NCBI RefSeq assembly: GCF_006152115.1 | Contig: NZ_VDFU01000013.1 | Location: 61,380-125,379, forward strand | Reading direction: 5' to 3' | Source of the DNA: Rubellimicrobium rubrum | GTDB taxonomy: Bacteria > Pseudomonadota > Alphaproteobacteria > Rhodobacterales > Rhodobacteraceae | Length of the DNA: 64,000 nucleotides | Shown: positions 18,922 to 28,380 of the stretch, in pieces | How the letters are laid out: the number at the start of each line of letters is the position of its first letter | How positions within the stretch are numbered: the stretch's first letter is position 1 | The notes under the pieces: model-generated | The model's database searches: none | What the model was told of the DNA's origin: nothing | The model's input: the letters and a program-made list of their open reading frames with translations, nothing else | Position numbers and translations under genes: made by a program

Positions 18922-19766
18922 GACGCGCCTCCCGCCAACTGGTCCATGTAGTCCTTCACCGTGGACAGGCGGCGGCCCGTGGCGTTCTCCGGCAGGGCCG
19001 ACAAGAGCGCCTTGGTGTAGGGGTTCTGCGGCGCCTCGAAGAGGTTCAGCACCGGCGCTTCCTCCATCTTGCGGCCCTGGTACTGGACCACCACGCGGTC
19101 TGCCGTCTCGGCGACCACGCCCATGTCGTGCGTGATGAGGATGAGGGCCATGCCGTGATCCTCCTGCAGGGTGAGCAGCAGGTCGAGGATCTGTTTCTGG
19201 ATCGTCACGTCGAGCGCGGTCGTCGGCTCGTCAGCGATGAGGAGCGTGGGATTGCAGGCGATGGCCATGGCGATCATCACCCGCTGGCACTGCCCGCCCG
19301 ACAGCTGGTGCGGGTAGCTGCGCAGCTTGTCCGCCGGATCGGGCAGGCCCACCGCGGTCAGAAGCTCCACCGCCCGGGACCGCGCCGCCCGGCCCGCCAT
19401 GCCGAGGTGGAGCCGCAGCACCTCCTCGATCTGGAAGCCCACGGTGTAGCAGGGGTTCAGGCTCGCCATCGGCTCCTGAAAGATCATCGTGATCTCGCGC
19501 CCAATGATGGCGCGGCGTTCGGCGTCGCCGATGGTCAGCAGGTCGTGCGGGCCATAGCGCATCACGTCGGCGGTCACCGTGGAGGTGTCGGGCAGAAGGC
19601 CCATCACCGCCAGCATTGCGACCGACTTACCCGATCCGCTTTCGCCGACGATGGCCAGAACCTCGCCCCGGTCGACGGTCAGGTCGATGCCCCGGACGGC
19701 GTGGAACGGCCCGGTCGAGGTGTCGAAGCTCACGGACAGGTTGCGGATCTCAAGAACGGGGGCCAT
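18918..19766 (-). CDS. dppD: Dipeptide ABC transporter ATP-binding protein DppD
   Basis: A 282-residue ABC ATPase: Walker [11 protein letters not shown]-loop [12 protein letters not shown], signature [15 protein letters not shown] (Cys replaces the more usual Gln/Arg), Walker [13 protein letters not shown] and H-loop ITHDMGVV. The C-terminus ([18 protein letters not shown]) has the Dpp/Opp iron-sulphur-region-like tail common in this subfamily but is shorter than E. coli DppD. It starts three bases after the dppC stop with GGAGCTGAGG upstream, so the two are tightly coupled. Confidence 0.93.
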   Translation of the reverse strand: MAPVLEIRNLSVSFDTSTGPFHAVRGIDLTVDRGEVLAIVGESGSGKSVAMLAVMGLLPDTSTVTADVMRYGPHDLLTIGDAERRAIIGREITMIFQEPMASLNPCYTVGFQIEEVLRLHLGMAGRAARSRAVELLTAVGLPDPADKLRSYPHQLSGGQCQRVMIAMAIACNPTLLIADEPTTALDVTIQKQILDLLLTLQEDHGMALILITHDMGVVAETADRVVVQYQGRKMEEAPVLNLFEAPQNPYTKALLSALPENATGRRLSTVKDYMDQLAGGAS

Positions 19767-19769
19767 GCC

Positions 19770-20678
19770 TCAGCTCCGCTTCAGCTTGGGGTCGAGCGCG
19801 TCGCGAAGCCCGTCGCCCATGAGGTTGATCGCCAGCACCGTGATAAGGATGGCGAGGCCCGGAAAGGTCACGACCCACCAGGCACGAAGGATGAATTCCC
19901 GCGCTTCGGCCAGCATCGTGCCCCACTCGGGCGTGGGCGGCTGCGCCCCCATCCCGAGGAAGCCCAGCGCCGCCGCATCCAGGATGGCATTGGAGAAGGA
20001 CAGCGTACCTTGCACGATCAGCGGTGCGAGGCAGTTGGGCAGGATCGTGCGGAACATCAGCCGCAGCCGCCCGGCCCCGGCCACCTGCGCCGCGACGACG
20101 TATTCGCGGTTCTTCTCGGCCATCACGGCGGCGCGGGTCAGGCGCGCGAAGTGGGGCTGGAGCACGAGCGCGATGGCGATCATCGCGTTCATCAGGCCCG
20201 GGCCCAGGACGGCCACCAGCACGAGCGCCAGCAGCAGCGACGGAAAGGCCAGAATCACGTCCATGACCCGCATGATCACGGCGTCGACCCAGCCGCCGAA
20301 GAACCCGGCCACGAGGCCGATCACGATGCCGCCCACCAGAGCGATGGTCACCACGACCGCTCCGATGAACAGCGAATACCGCGAGCCATAGATCAGCCGC
20401 GAGAGGATATCGCGGCCGATGGCATCGGTGCCGAGCAGGAACCGAGTGCTACCGCCCTCCTGCCAGAACGGCGGCACCAGGAACGCGTCGCGGTACTGCA
20501 TCGACGGAGCGTGCGGAGCGATCAGGGGCGCTGCCAGGGCCACGACGACGAGCGCCAGGGTCACCCAGAGGCCGATCACCGCGCCGCGGTTCTGGCTGAA
20601 GTAGAACCACAGCTCCGCCAGCATCTGCCGTCGCGTGCCGGCTGGCGGTTTGGAGGCGAGGTCGGGGGTCGCGGTCAT
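19770..20678 (-). CDS. dppC: Dipeptide ABC transporter permease DppC
   Basis: A 302-residue inner-membrane permease of the DppC/OppC type. It has an N-terminal cytoplasmic stretch and first helix (VIGLWVTLALVVVALAAPLIA), a periplasmic segment with HLLGTDAIGRDI-like FLLGTDAIGRDILSRLIYG, then five further helices and the EAA loop (QVAGAGRLRLMFRTILPNCLAP) that docks onto the ATPases. AAGGAG lies upstream of the ATG. With DppB it forms the translocation channel for dipeptides. Confidence 0.93.
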   Translation of the reverse strand: MTATPDLASKPPAGTRRQMLAELWFYFSQNRGAVIGLWVTLALVVVALAAPLIAPHAPSMQYRDAFLVPPFWQEGGSTRFLLGTDAIGRDILSRLIYGSRYSLFIGAVVVTIALVGGIVIGLVAGFFGGWVDAVIMRVMDVILAFPSLLLALVLVAVLGPGLMNAMIAIALVLQPHFARLTRAAVMAEKNREYVVAAQVAGAGRLRLMFRTILPNCLAPLIVQGTLSFSNAILDAAALGFLGMGAQPPTPEWGTMLAEAREFILRAWWVVTFPGLAILITVLAINLMGDGLRDALDPKLKRS

Positions 20679-20699
20679 GCCCGCATCTCCTTGGGATGA

Positions 20700-21707
20700 T
20701 CAGACATGGCGGATGCGCGGATTGATCAGGCCATACAAAAGGTCGACGATCAGGTTCACCGCCATCACGATGGCCGCGACCATCAGGAGCCCGCCCTGCA
20801 CGGCCGGATAGTCGCGCCGGAAGATGGAGTCCACCATCCACTTGCCGATGCCCGGCCAGGAAAAGATCGTCTCGGTCAGGATCGCACCTGCCATGAGCAC
20901 GCCGATCTGGAGCCCGATGGTCGTGACTACGGGGATCATGGCGTTTCGGAGGGCATGGACCCCCACGACCCGTCGCCAAGGCAGGCCCTTGGCGCGGGCG
21001 GTGCGGACGTAATCCTCGCCCAGCACCTCCAGCATGGCGGACCGTGTCTGCCGCGCGATGACGGCAAGGGGGATGGTCGCGAGCACGATCGTGGGCAGGA
21101 TCAGGTGCGCCACGGCGGACCCGAATGCGCCGTCCTGCCCCGACAGCAGGCTGTCGATCAGCATGAAGCCGGTCACCTCGGGGAAGAAGAACAGCAGCGA
21201 GATCCGGCCCGAGACCGGCGTCCACCCGAGGACGCCCGAGAACAGGATGATGAGCAGGAGTCCCCACCAGAAGATCGGCATCGAATAGCCGATGAGCGCG
21301 GTGCCCATGCTGATCTGGTCGAACCACGATCCTCGCTTGACCGCCGCCAGCACCCCCGCAGGGATGCCGATCAGGGTGGCAAGCACGATCGCGCAAAGCG
21401 CCAGTTCCACGGTGGCGGGGAACAGGGTCAGGAACTCGCTCAGGACGGGGCTCTTGGTGACCAGGGACTCCCCGAGATCGCCGCGGAAAAGCCGGCCCAG
21501 GAACTCGAGGTACTGCCACCAGACCGGCTGGTCGTAACCCAGCTGCTGCATCAACTGGTCGTACCGCTCGGGCGAGATGCCCCGCTCTCCAGCCATCAGC
21601 AACACGGGATCGCCCGGCAGCACACGGACGAAGCCGAAGGCGACGATGGTCACGCCAAGGAAGGTCGGCACGAGGTAGAGCAGCTTGCCGAGGAAAAATC
21701 GTATCAT
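20700..21707 (-). CDS. dppB: Dipeptide ABC transporter permease DppB
   Basis: About 335 residues, six membrane helices, DppB/OppB type. The N-terminus IRFFLGKLLYLVPTFLGVTI matches the family's first helix and RVLPGDPV follows as usual; the EAA loop is YVRTARAKGLPWRRVVGVHAL and the C-terminus ends with LLYGLINPRIRHV, typical of DppB. I start at the internal Met (21707), where family alignment begins; an ATG five codons upstream (21722) sits immediately after the intergenic hairpin and has no ribosome-binding sequence. It pairs with DppC in the channel. Confidence 0.92.
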   Translation of the reverse strand: MIRFFLGKLLYLVPTFLGVTIVAFGFVRVLPGDPVLLMAGERGISPERYDQLMQQLGYDQPVWWQYLEFLGRLFRGDLGESLVTKSPVLSEFLTLFPATVELALCAIVLATLIGIPAGVLAAVKRGSWFDQISMGTALIGYSMPIFWWGLLLIILFSGVLGWTPVSGRISLLFFFPEVTGFMLIDSLLSGQDGAFGSAVAHLILPTIVLATIPLAVIARQTRSAMLEVLGEDYVRTARAKGLPWRRVVGVHALRNAMIPVVTTIGLQIGVLMAGAILTETIFSWPGIGKWMVDSIFRRDYPAVQGGLLMVAAIVMAVNLIVDLLYGLINPRIRHV

Positions 21708-21723
21708 GGGTTCGTAACTCATG

Positions 21724-21749
21724 GGGCGCGGCAGAGGTCCGCCGCGCCC
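21724..21749 (-). other. GC-rich inverted repeat in the dppA-dppB gap
   Basis: Perfect 9-bp arms, GGGCGCGGC and GCCGCGCCC, separated by 8 bases, lie in the 45-60 bp gap between the dppA stop and dppB start. No T-run follows, so it is probably an mRNA-stabilising or partially attenuating hairpin that lets the binding protein be made in excess over the permeases. Confidence 0.7.
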
Positions 21750-21767
21750 GTGTCTGGGGGTCGTGCC

Positions 21768-23360
21768 TTACTCGGCGATGTCGACGGCGTCGAACTGGTG
21801 AGATCCGAGCGGGCTCATGACATAGCCCTGCACCTTGTTCGACATCGGCATGAACACGGTGGAATGGGCGATGGTGGCCCAGGGCGCCTCTTCCTTGAAG
21901 ATCACCTGCGCCTGCCGGTACAGCTCCGCACGCTCCTCCTGGTCCGAGGTGGCCTTGGCCTGGTTGATCAGGTCCGAGAACTCCTCGCTGCACCACTGGG
22001 CGCGGTTGGCCTCGCCGACACCGGCGCAGCTCAGCAGCACGCCAAGGAAGTTGTCCGGGTCGCCGTTGTCGCCGGTCCAGCCCAGGATCACCGCGCCGTC
22101 GCGGTCCTCGGCCGAAGAGCGTTCGAGATACTCGCCCCATTCGTAGGAGACGATCTCCACGTCGACCCCGACGGCCGCGAAGTCTTCCTGAATCAGCTCG
22201 GCGGTGCGGCGGGCGTTCGGCATGTAGGGCCGTTGCACAGGCATGGCCCAGACCTTCATGGACAGGTCGGTAACGCCCGCCTCCTCCAGCATCTGGCGGG
22301 CCGCCTCAGGATCGTAAGTGTCGTCCTCGATCTCCTCGTTGTAGCTCCACATCGTCGGCGGGATCGGGTTCTTGGCCGCCTCGCCCGTCCCCTGGAACAC
22401 GGCGTCGATGATCGCCTGCTTGTTCATCGCCATGTTGAGCGCGCGACGAACCTGCGGGTTGTCGAACGGCGGCATCTGGGTGTTGTAGGCCAGATAGGCC
22501 ACGTTGAGGCCCGGCTGCTCCATCAGGGTCAGGTTCTCGTCGGCGCGGATCGCCTCGATGTCGGCGGGCGCGGGATAGGGCATGACATGGCATTCGCCCG
22601 CCTGCAGTTTCTGCAGCCGCACGGCGGGGTCGGTGGTGATGGCGAACACGAGATCGTCGATCGGCGGCTTGCCGTTCCAGTACTCGGCATTGGCGCGGTA
22701 GCGGATCACGGCGTCCTGCTGGTAGGCCACCATCTGGAACGGCCCGGTGCCGACCGGCTGCTGGTTCAGGTCGGACATCCGGTCCTCGGCCGCGAGTTGG
22801 TCCGCGTATTCCATCGACATAATGGACGCGAAATCCATCGCGAGGTTCGCGAGAAAGGGGGCCTCGGGCCGGGTGAGGTTGAATCGCACCGTGAGGTCGT
22901 CCACCTTCTCGATGCTCTCGATGAGCGTGCCCATCTCCATCGAATTGAAGTATTCGTAGCTGATCCCCGCCGTGTACTGGTTCCACGGGCTCGACGCATC
23001 GCGCTGCCGCTCGAACGAGAAGATCACGTCGTCGGCGGTCAGGTCGCGGGTTGGAGTGAACCAGTCGGTCGTGTGGAACTTGACCCCGGGACGCAGGTGA
23101 AAGGTGTACTGCAGCCCGTCTTCGCTGACCTCCCAGCGTTCCGCCAGGCCGGGGATGACGTTGGTGGTGCCTTTCTCGAATTCCACAAGGCGGTTGTAGA
23201 TCGGACGCGAGGACGCGTCGAACGTGGTGCCTGCAGTATAGGGCGCCGGGTCGAAGCCCTCGGGCGATCCTTCGGAGCAGTAGACCAGCGTCTTGGCCTG
23301 CGCGCCTGCCGCCGCAAGGCAGACCGCCGCGGTCATCAGCAACTTCGAGTATCCTGTCAT
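21768..23360 (-). CDS. dppA: Dipeptide-binding periplasmic protein DppA
   Basis: A 530-residue solute-binding protein (family 5) with a Sec signal peptide (MTGYSKLLMTAAVCLAAAG, cleavage near AQA). The mature N-terminus KTLVYCSEGSPEGFDP is nearly that of E. coli DppA, as are SSRPIYNRLVEFEKGTT, VIPGLAERWEVSEDG and QPVGTGPFQMVAYQQDAVIRY, so dipeptide specificity is likely (haem or 5-aminolaevulinate are also carried by some DppA proteins). AAAGGAAG precedes the ATG. It is the first gene of dppABCDF and is followed by an intergenic hairpin. Confidence 0.95.
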   Translation of the reverse strand: MTGYSKLLMTAAVCLAAAGAQAKTLVYCSEGSPEGFDPAPYTAGTTFDASSRPIYNRLVEFEKGTTNVIPGLAERWEVSEDGLQYTFHLRPGVKFHTTDWFTPTRDLTADDVIFSFERQRDASSPWNQYTAGISYEYFNSMEMGTLIESIEKVDDLTVRFNLTRPEAPFLANLAMDFASIMSMEYADQLAAEDRMSDLNQQPVGTGPFQMVAYQQDAVIRYRANAEYWNGKPPIDDLVFAITTDPAVRLQKLQAGECHVMPYPAPADIEAIRADENLTLMEQPGLNVAYLAYNTQMPPFDNPQVRRALNMAMNKQAIIDAVFQGTGEAAKNPIPPTMWSYNEEIEDDTYDPEAARQMLEEAGVTDLSMKVWAMPVQRPYMPNARRTAELIQEDFAAVGVDVEIVSYEWGEYLERSSAEDRDGAVILGWTGDNGDPDNFLGVLLSCAGVGEANRAQWCSEEFSDLINQAKATSDQEERAELYRQAQVIFKEEAPWATIAHSTVFMPMSNKVQGYVMSPLGSHQFDAVDIAE

Positions 23361-23708
23361 GTCGAACTTCCTTTGAGCCGGATAACGAGCTGCCGCCATT
23401 CAAGGCGCAGCTTCGGGAGATAGCAACCGCTCCTTGGCGGGAACGCCGCCGAAACGGGCACCCCGACCGGAGAACATAACGTCATGTGCGGCCTAGCTTG
23501 CCGGGTATCGCAGGCCAGATTGCCTGAACCGGCAGGATGGACCTGTCGTAACCGCAGTCCGGGTTCGCAACGGCGGACGTTAGTGGAACCGTGATCACTG
23601 TGATCAGCACCCCTGACCCCGCACGGCCTTTGAGGGAACCGTGACATGACAGCTCGGCCCATCTCCGAAGGGCCGGACGGTTCCGTGTTGAACCTCGGAA
23701 GGTCCGTG
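23361..23708. other. dppA upstream region
   Basis: About 350 bp between dppA and the YbaY-like gene, both on the minus strand. It holds the 15-bp palindrome listed separately and presumably the dpp promoter. I cannot pick a clear -35/-10 pair. Confidence 0.45.
23592..23606. promoter_or_regulatory. 15-bp perfect palindrome upstream of dppA
   Basis: TGATCACTGTGATCA is a perfect palindrome of 7-bp arms about a central T, 232 bp upstream of the dppA ATG in an otherwise empty gap. The shape suits a dimeric regulator (CRP/FNR-like half sites are similar but not identical). It is not adjacent to a recognisable promoter, so its role is inferred only from symmetry and position. Confidence 0.4.
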
Positions 23709-24125
23709 TCAGTACATGACCGTGTGAAGCGTGATATGGACCGGCGCGTCGGCCCCGACCGTTGCGCTGCCTCGCGCCAGTAGCCAGCCATCCGCGCGCT
23801 CCAGACGCGCGACGATCCGGGTGTTGGGCGAAGCGGTCGAGGCTTTCGGGCCCGAAAGCGAGAAACCTATCGCCTTGGACTTTCCATCGCTTTCGACACG
23901 CGTCTCTGCAGCCCGCTGTCCTGCATCGTCCCGTGCGGCCGGGTCTTCGATGTAGATCTCGATCTCACCGTTCGGAATGACCACGCCGCCCGCGAACCCG
24001 ACCGTTCCGCTGAGATGGGCCGGTTGCGCGGAGGCCTGTTGCGTGGAAACTGAGGCCGCGACGGCCATGACAGCCGCCGTTCCAGCAGCCATCAGCACGT
24101 TGCGGCGTAGGGCCAGACGTTTCAT
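23709..24125 (-). CDS. Secreted YbaY/YscW-like beta-barrel domain protein
   Basis: A 138-residue exported protein. The signal peptide runs from the twin basic MKRLALRR through a hydrophobic Ala-rich segment to a probable cleavage at ASA/QP (about residue 34). The mature domain, with LSGTVGFAGGVVIPNGEIEIYIED, the KSKAIGFSLSGP strand and NTRIVARLERADGWLLARGSATV, follows the pattern of the YbaY/type III secretion lipoprotein-chaperone-like fold: a small beta domain with a polar ligand edge. No lipobox is seen, so it is probably soluble in the periplasm. It lies 100 bp downstream of the RTX protease on the same strand, but no functional link is evident. Confidence 0.65.
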   Translation of the reverse strand: MKRLALRRNVLMAAGTAAVMAVAASVSTQQASAQPAHLSGTVGFAGGVVIPNGEIEIYIEDPAARDDAGQRAAETRVESDGKSKAIGFSLSGPKASTASPNTRIVARLERADGWLLARGSATVGADAPVHITLHTVMY

Positions 24126-24225
24126 CGCACGATCCTTGTACCGTCGGGTTGGAAAGGGCGGCGCCAAGCCCAAAGGCAGCGTCGCCGCAGCAGGAGGGGA
24201 CCCAAAGGCCCCCTCCCCGATTGCG

Positions 24226-27200
24226 TCAGATGATCTCGAAATCCTCAGCGGACAGACGCAGACCCGAACTCAGGCGCGCGAACAGGATCGCGTCGCTCGA
24301 CCCGGAACCATCCGCGTCATAGAGCAGGGCTCCGTTGTCCGTGTCGTAGATGATGCGGTCGGTCGCATCCTGCGCGACGCCCGACGAGCTCCTATGGAAG
24401 GCCTCCAAGGAGAGAGGACCGTCGCCGCCTAGGGACGTGAAGATCCGCTGGTCCAGAAGGATCAGGTCGTCACCGACATCGAAATCCCCGATCCGGTCGA
24501 CGTTGCCCGCCCCGAGCGCCGTCGAGAAGCGGAACGAATCCTCGCCCTGCCCCCCGAGCAGCGTGTCCGCCGCGAGCCCGCCATCCAGCAGGTCGCTGCC
24601 GCGTCCGCCGATGAGCCTGTCCGCGCCGGCTTCGCCGGGTGCCGCCGGCGCTGGCGGGAACTCGACCGAGACGTTCAGCTCGTAGGCCGAGCCCTCCGGC
24701 ACGGTCTCCGACCAGCCGTCGCCCGGCGCCGTCTCCGACCAGCTTCCTTCCAGGATGTAGTAGGTCCCGGTTTCCTGGACCACGAACACCGTGCTCGAGT
24801 CCCGGCTGGTCGTGGAGCCGGGGTCGCCGCCGCCGTCGTCGTTCTGGGCGACGATGTCGCCGTCGCTGTCCAGCAGCCTCACCCAGCTGTCATGGACGTT
24901 CGGATCGGCGATTCCATCGATGTCGATGGTGATGACCGTCCCGGCCGCCAGATCGATCCGATAATAACCACCCTCGCCAGTCCCAACAGCGTTGACCGTC
25001 GTATGAAGCTGGGTCGTGGAGTCGAAGATGTCCGGGTCTTCGGCCAGCGAGAAGTTGTTCGAGATGTCCAGCGCGGTCGCGATGGAGTTGTTCGTCGCAT
25101 CCGGCCCGAGCGTGGTGTAGCCGCTGCCCAGTCCGGGGCGTGGCGGTGCATCGCCTGCATAGGCGAAATCGCCCAGCAGGGTGTCGTCCCCGTCGTCGCC
25201 GACGAGAGTGTCGGCGCCACCCTGGCCAGTCAGGGTGTTGGCAGAGGAACTGCCCTGAAGCCGATCCCGGAAGCCCGACCCGGCGAGGTTCTCGATCGAG
25301 ATGTAGGTATCGCCCTCGGATCGGCCACGCGCGAGGTTGAGCCTGACGCCGCTGGTCGCATCGGCATAGTCCGCCGTGTCGCTGCCGGCGCCGCCGTTCA
25401 GGATGTCCTCGCCGCGTCCCCCCGTCAGCGTGTCGTCGCTCGCAGCCCCGGAGAGCCTGTTGTCCTGGGCATTGCCGATGAGGTGGTCGCCATAGGAGGA
25501 ACCGGCGACGTTCTCGATGCCGGCCAGGATGTCGTGCCGGATGACCGTGCCGCGGCCCACGATTTGCGCGGGGCCGTCGGCATCGCCACCCCGGGCCGTG
25601 CCCTCGGCCAGATCGACCGTCACGCCGCCAGAGCTGCCGGTGTACACGACCGTGTCGATGCCAGCGCCGCCATTCAGGTAATCCTGGCCGGCGCCGCCAA
25701 TGATGGTGTCGTCACCCTCCTCGCCGTACAGGATGTCGCCGTCGTTGCCGCCATCCAGCCTGTCGTTGCCGCCGCGGCCGTTGAAGTAGTCGCCGCCGCC
25801 CTGACCCTGGAAGTGGTTTGCTGCGGAGGTGCCGATGAACCTGTCGATGCGGTCGTCCGACCCGATCAGGTTCTCGATGCTGTCGAAGGTGTCACCCGAG
25901 CCTGTGCCGCCGCTGGCGATGTTCGTCTCGAGGTTCACGAGCAGCTGGAAGGGACTCTCCATGCTGTAGTCGACCGTGTCGATGCCCGCGCCCCCCCGGA
26001 ACACATCGACGCCGTCCTGGCCCCTGAGCAGATCGTTGCCCCTGCCACCGTCCAGAGTGTCGTCGCCGGCGCCGCCATGGATGGTGTCGTTGCCGCGACC
26101 GCCGAACAGCGCGTCGTTGCCGTCGTCGCTCTCGGTCTGGTCCTCCAGGTCCTCGACATCGATCGTGTTGTTGATGTCGCGGCTGGCCAGGGAGTCGCGA
26201 CCGCCGATGATCAGGTCGTCGCCGTCCAGACCGAAGATCATGTCACCGCCCGCTCCACCGTCGAGCGTATCGGCGCCTGCCTCGCCGAAGAGAATGCTGG
26301 TCAGGGTGCCTCCGGCGTCGGGCGGGGTCTCACCGTCGCCATCGCTGTCAGCCGGCAACCCGGCCGACCCGCCGGCATAGACGATGGTCTCCACATTGGC
26401 GATCTGGCCAACGTTGATGCCCTCGGCGATCACGACGACCCTGTCCGTTCCGCCCTCGGCCAGCTCACGAACGATGTCGTCGGCCGAGTCGACGAAGTAC
26501 ACGTCGTCGCCGCCATTCCCGGCCATCCGGTCGTCGCCGCCGCGCCCATCGAGGACGTTGCTTCCGTCGTTTCCGATCAGGATGTCGTCGTGGCGGCTGC
26601 CGATGCCGTTCTCGACGTAGTACTCGGTCTGGTCGGCGTTGTGGCCGGCAAAGATCGATACGTTGTTGGTATGCCCATTGACGCTGGAGAACTGTCCGGC
26701 CCGCAGGTCGAGGATGGTGCCCGCCGTAGAGCCGGAGAAGTCGACCGTGTCGGTTCCGCCGGTGTCGTGGATCACGAACCCGATGTCGCGCAGCATGCCC
26801 GACGAGGCGAGTTCGTAGCCATACACCGTGCTGTTGAAGCCGTAGGTGTCGTCGCCCGTGTTCAGGTCGATCGTCTGATAGGTCCGTACCCCGTTCTCGT
26901 CGACGGTCGAGAAGTAGCGCCTGATCAACGCCTCGATATCGGCGGTGAGCGGCGTGGAGGCCGACCAGCGGCTGGTTTCACCGACGTCAATGCCGTCAAA
27001 ATACGACATGACGGAGTATTGCTGACGATCGTAGATCCAGGTCGCATTGTTCAGATAGTTGATCTGGACGCCGCCCGGTCCGCTATAGTTGTAGAGGCCC
27101 GGATGATTCAGACCGAATTCATGTCCAAATTCGTGAATGAATGAATCGAACACGTAGCCGCCGATATCCGTCTTGTTCGGCTCGGTATCGTGGAAACGCT

Positions 27201-27570
27201 GACCTATGCTCACGTAACGGTCGCTCGAATACGCGCTGCCGTCGTCCGGCTCACCAAGTTCCGGGCTGACGACCTCCATCCAGTCCGTGGTGCTGTCGAA
27301 GGGCGCGTCGTCGACGATCTCGAATTGCAGAGGGGTCACGGTGGACCAGACCTCCAGGGCGCCGATGGCGGCTTCCTTGTAATCCGGATGATCATTGAGG
27401 TCAGTGACATTGATCCTCAACGGCTCCGCTGCGATTTCTGGCGTCAGGCTGCGGTCGAGATCCCCCGGATAGTCGAGAAAGGCCTCGTAATCCTCGCTCT
27501 TTCCAAAAGGGTTATCCGGCGTTTGGTCATTGACCCACCATTCGTCGCTGGCTTGCATTGGAACCGGCAT
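24226..27570 (-). CDS. Serralysin-type RTX zinc metalloprotease, type I secreted
   Basis: A 1114-residue secreted protease. The metzincin catalytic domain (about 1-210) has the zinc site HEFGHEFGLNHPG (His about 146, 150, 156; Glu 147) followed by LYNYSG and the Met-turn SVMSYF, the M10B serralysin pattern. From about 340 there are many glycine/aspartate nonapeptide repeats (GGxGxDxLx) in several clusters that bind Ca2+ after export. At about 830-985 a beta-rich insert resembles a PPC domain (DIFDSTTQLHTTVNAVG, YYRIDLAAGTVITIDIDG, GTYYILEGSW). The end (DRLIGGRGSDLLDGG through LSAEDFEII) matches the peptidase M10 C-terminal targeting region. There is no N-terminal signal peptide, as expected for type I secretion. 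No ABC/HlyD/TolC exporter genes or inhibitor gene are in the window. AAGGGGTG precedes the chosen ATG. Confidence 0.93.
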   Translation of the reverse strand: MPVPMQASDEWWVNDQTPDNPFGKSEDYEAFLDYPGDLDRSLTPEIAAEPLRINVTDLNDHPDYKEAAIGALEVWSTVTPLQFEIVDDAPFDSTTDWMEVVSPELGEPDDGSAYSSDRYVSIGQRFHDTEPNKTDIGGYVFDSFIHEFGHEFGLNHPGLYNYSGPGGVQINYLNNATWIYDRQQYSVMSYFDGIDVGETSRWSASTPLTADIEALIRRYFSTVDENGVRTYQTIDLNTGDDTYGFNSTVYGYELASSGMLRDIGFVIHDTGGTDTVDFSGSTAGTILDLRAGQFSSVNGHTNNVSIFAGHNADQTEYYVENGIGSRHDDILIGNDGSNVLDGRGGDDRMAGNGGDDVYFVDSADDIVRELAEGGTDRVVVIAEGINVGQIANVETIVYAGGSAGLPADSDGDGETPPDAGGTLTSILFGEAGADTLDGGAGGDMIFGLDGDDLIIGGRDSLASRDINNTIDVEDLEDQTESDDGNDALFGGRGNDTIHGGAGDDTLDGGRGNDLLRGQDGVDVFRGGAGIDTVDYSMESPFQLLVNLETNIASGGTGSGDTFDSIENLIGSDDRIDRFIGTSAANHFQGQGGGDYFNGRGGNDRLDGGNDGDILYGEEGDDTIIGGAGQDYLNGGAGIDTVVYTGSSGGVTVDLAEGTARGGDADGPAQIVGRGTVIRHDILAGIENVAGSSYGDHLIGNAQDNRLSGAASDDTLTGGRGEDILNGGAGSDTADYADATSGVRLNLARGRSEGDTYISIENLAGSGFRDRLQGSSSANTLTGQGGADTLVGDDGDDTLLGDFAYAGDAPPRPGLGSGYTTLGPDATNNSIATALDISNNFSLAEDPDIFDSTTQLHTTVNAVGTGEGGYYRIDLAAGTVITIDIDGIADPNVHDSWVRLLDSDGDIVAQNDDGGGDPGSTTSRDSSTVFVVQETGTYYILEGSWSETAPGDGWSETVPEGSAYELNVSVEFPPAPAAPGEAGADRLIGGRGSDLLDGGLAADTLLGGQGEDSFRFSTALGAGNVDRIGDFDVGDDLILLDQRIFTSLGGDGPLSLEAFHRSSSGVAQDATDRIIYDTDNGALLYDADGSGSSDAILFARLSSGLRLSAEDFEII

Positions 27571-28380
27571 CTTTGGCACCCCTTGTTTGTCGATTGTTGG
27601 GCGTTTCAGGCTGCATGGCTTTGGTGCTGTGACCCATTCACGCGCACCGCGTGTTCCGCTTCGAAAACACTCAACCTGCATGGATACTGAGACGCGGTTT
27701 CGAACCTGTCCATACGATTTTGTTAACCTTCATTCGCGGGAACGTAGGGTCATGACGTGACGCGCGGAGTTCAGCCTATAGGGCATGGGAGGTTCCGCAG
27801 GGCCTGTCGGAACGGGAGTTCTCTGGTCGGGGGGCTCTTCTGTGGGCGCACCAAACGGTGACGCGGCACCGGACAGCCAGCCCGCAGGGCAGGAGCCGTT
27901 CAGGGCAGAAGTGAACGACCTGGAGACAGCCACGGCGGTCCGCCAGCAGCCACGTCTTGCCGCCAATTTCCTTGACGTCGGCATTGCAGCCGTCCCATTG
28001 GAGATCCCAGCTGAACCGGGCGCTCGGCATCCTGCGGTACGTGAGGACCGCGCGGAACACGTGTTCCGACCGACTGGCCAGCCGCATCGCTGACGCGACC
28101 GCGAACCTTCAGCTTATGGTGAAGCGGCACGGAAACGCCGTAATCCGCACGCACTCAGGCCCAAGGGACATCGCAGGGCCACCGGCCACCTAAGTCTTGA
28201 CCGGACGGCGTAGCCATAAGTCTAATGTGGCAGCCATGCGAGAGGCGAACTCCAGGCGCGTGAGGCCGAGCAGGCGAGCCGAGGCTGCAAGCTGTCCTTG
28301 CGCCCGGCTGCGGCGCCTTTTGGGGCGCGCCGTCCCGCCATGAATACGGCGCCGGGTCGCGGTCGAACGCCCCTTGTCCG
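27571..28380. other. Gene-poor stretch, nothing recognised
   Basis: About 810 bp upstream of the protease gene. Bases 27690-27740 are A+T-richer and could hold the protease promoter. A minus-strand open frame around 27776-28087 has some protein-like composition but no signature or ribosome-binding site, so it is not called. Confidence 0.4.

Noticed and set aside
20706..23423. Plus-strand open frame of 905 codons
   Set aside because: Entirely antisense to dppA and dppB; its His/Arg/Gly-rich translation is the usual shadow of high-GC coding DNA.
24892..27144. Plus-strand open frame of 750 codons
   Set aside because: Antisense shadow of the RTX repeats; the apparent repeats mirror the nonapeptide repeats on the other strand.
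27776..28087. Minus-strand open frame with partly protein-like composition
   Set aside because: No family, no ribosome-binding site, and a neighbouring frame is equally open.
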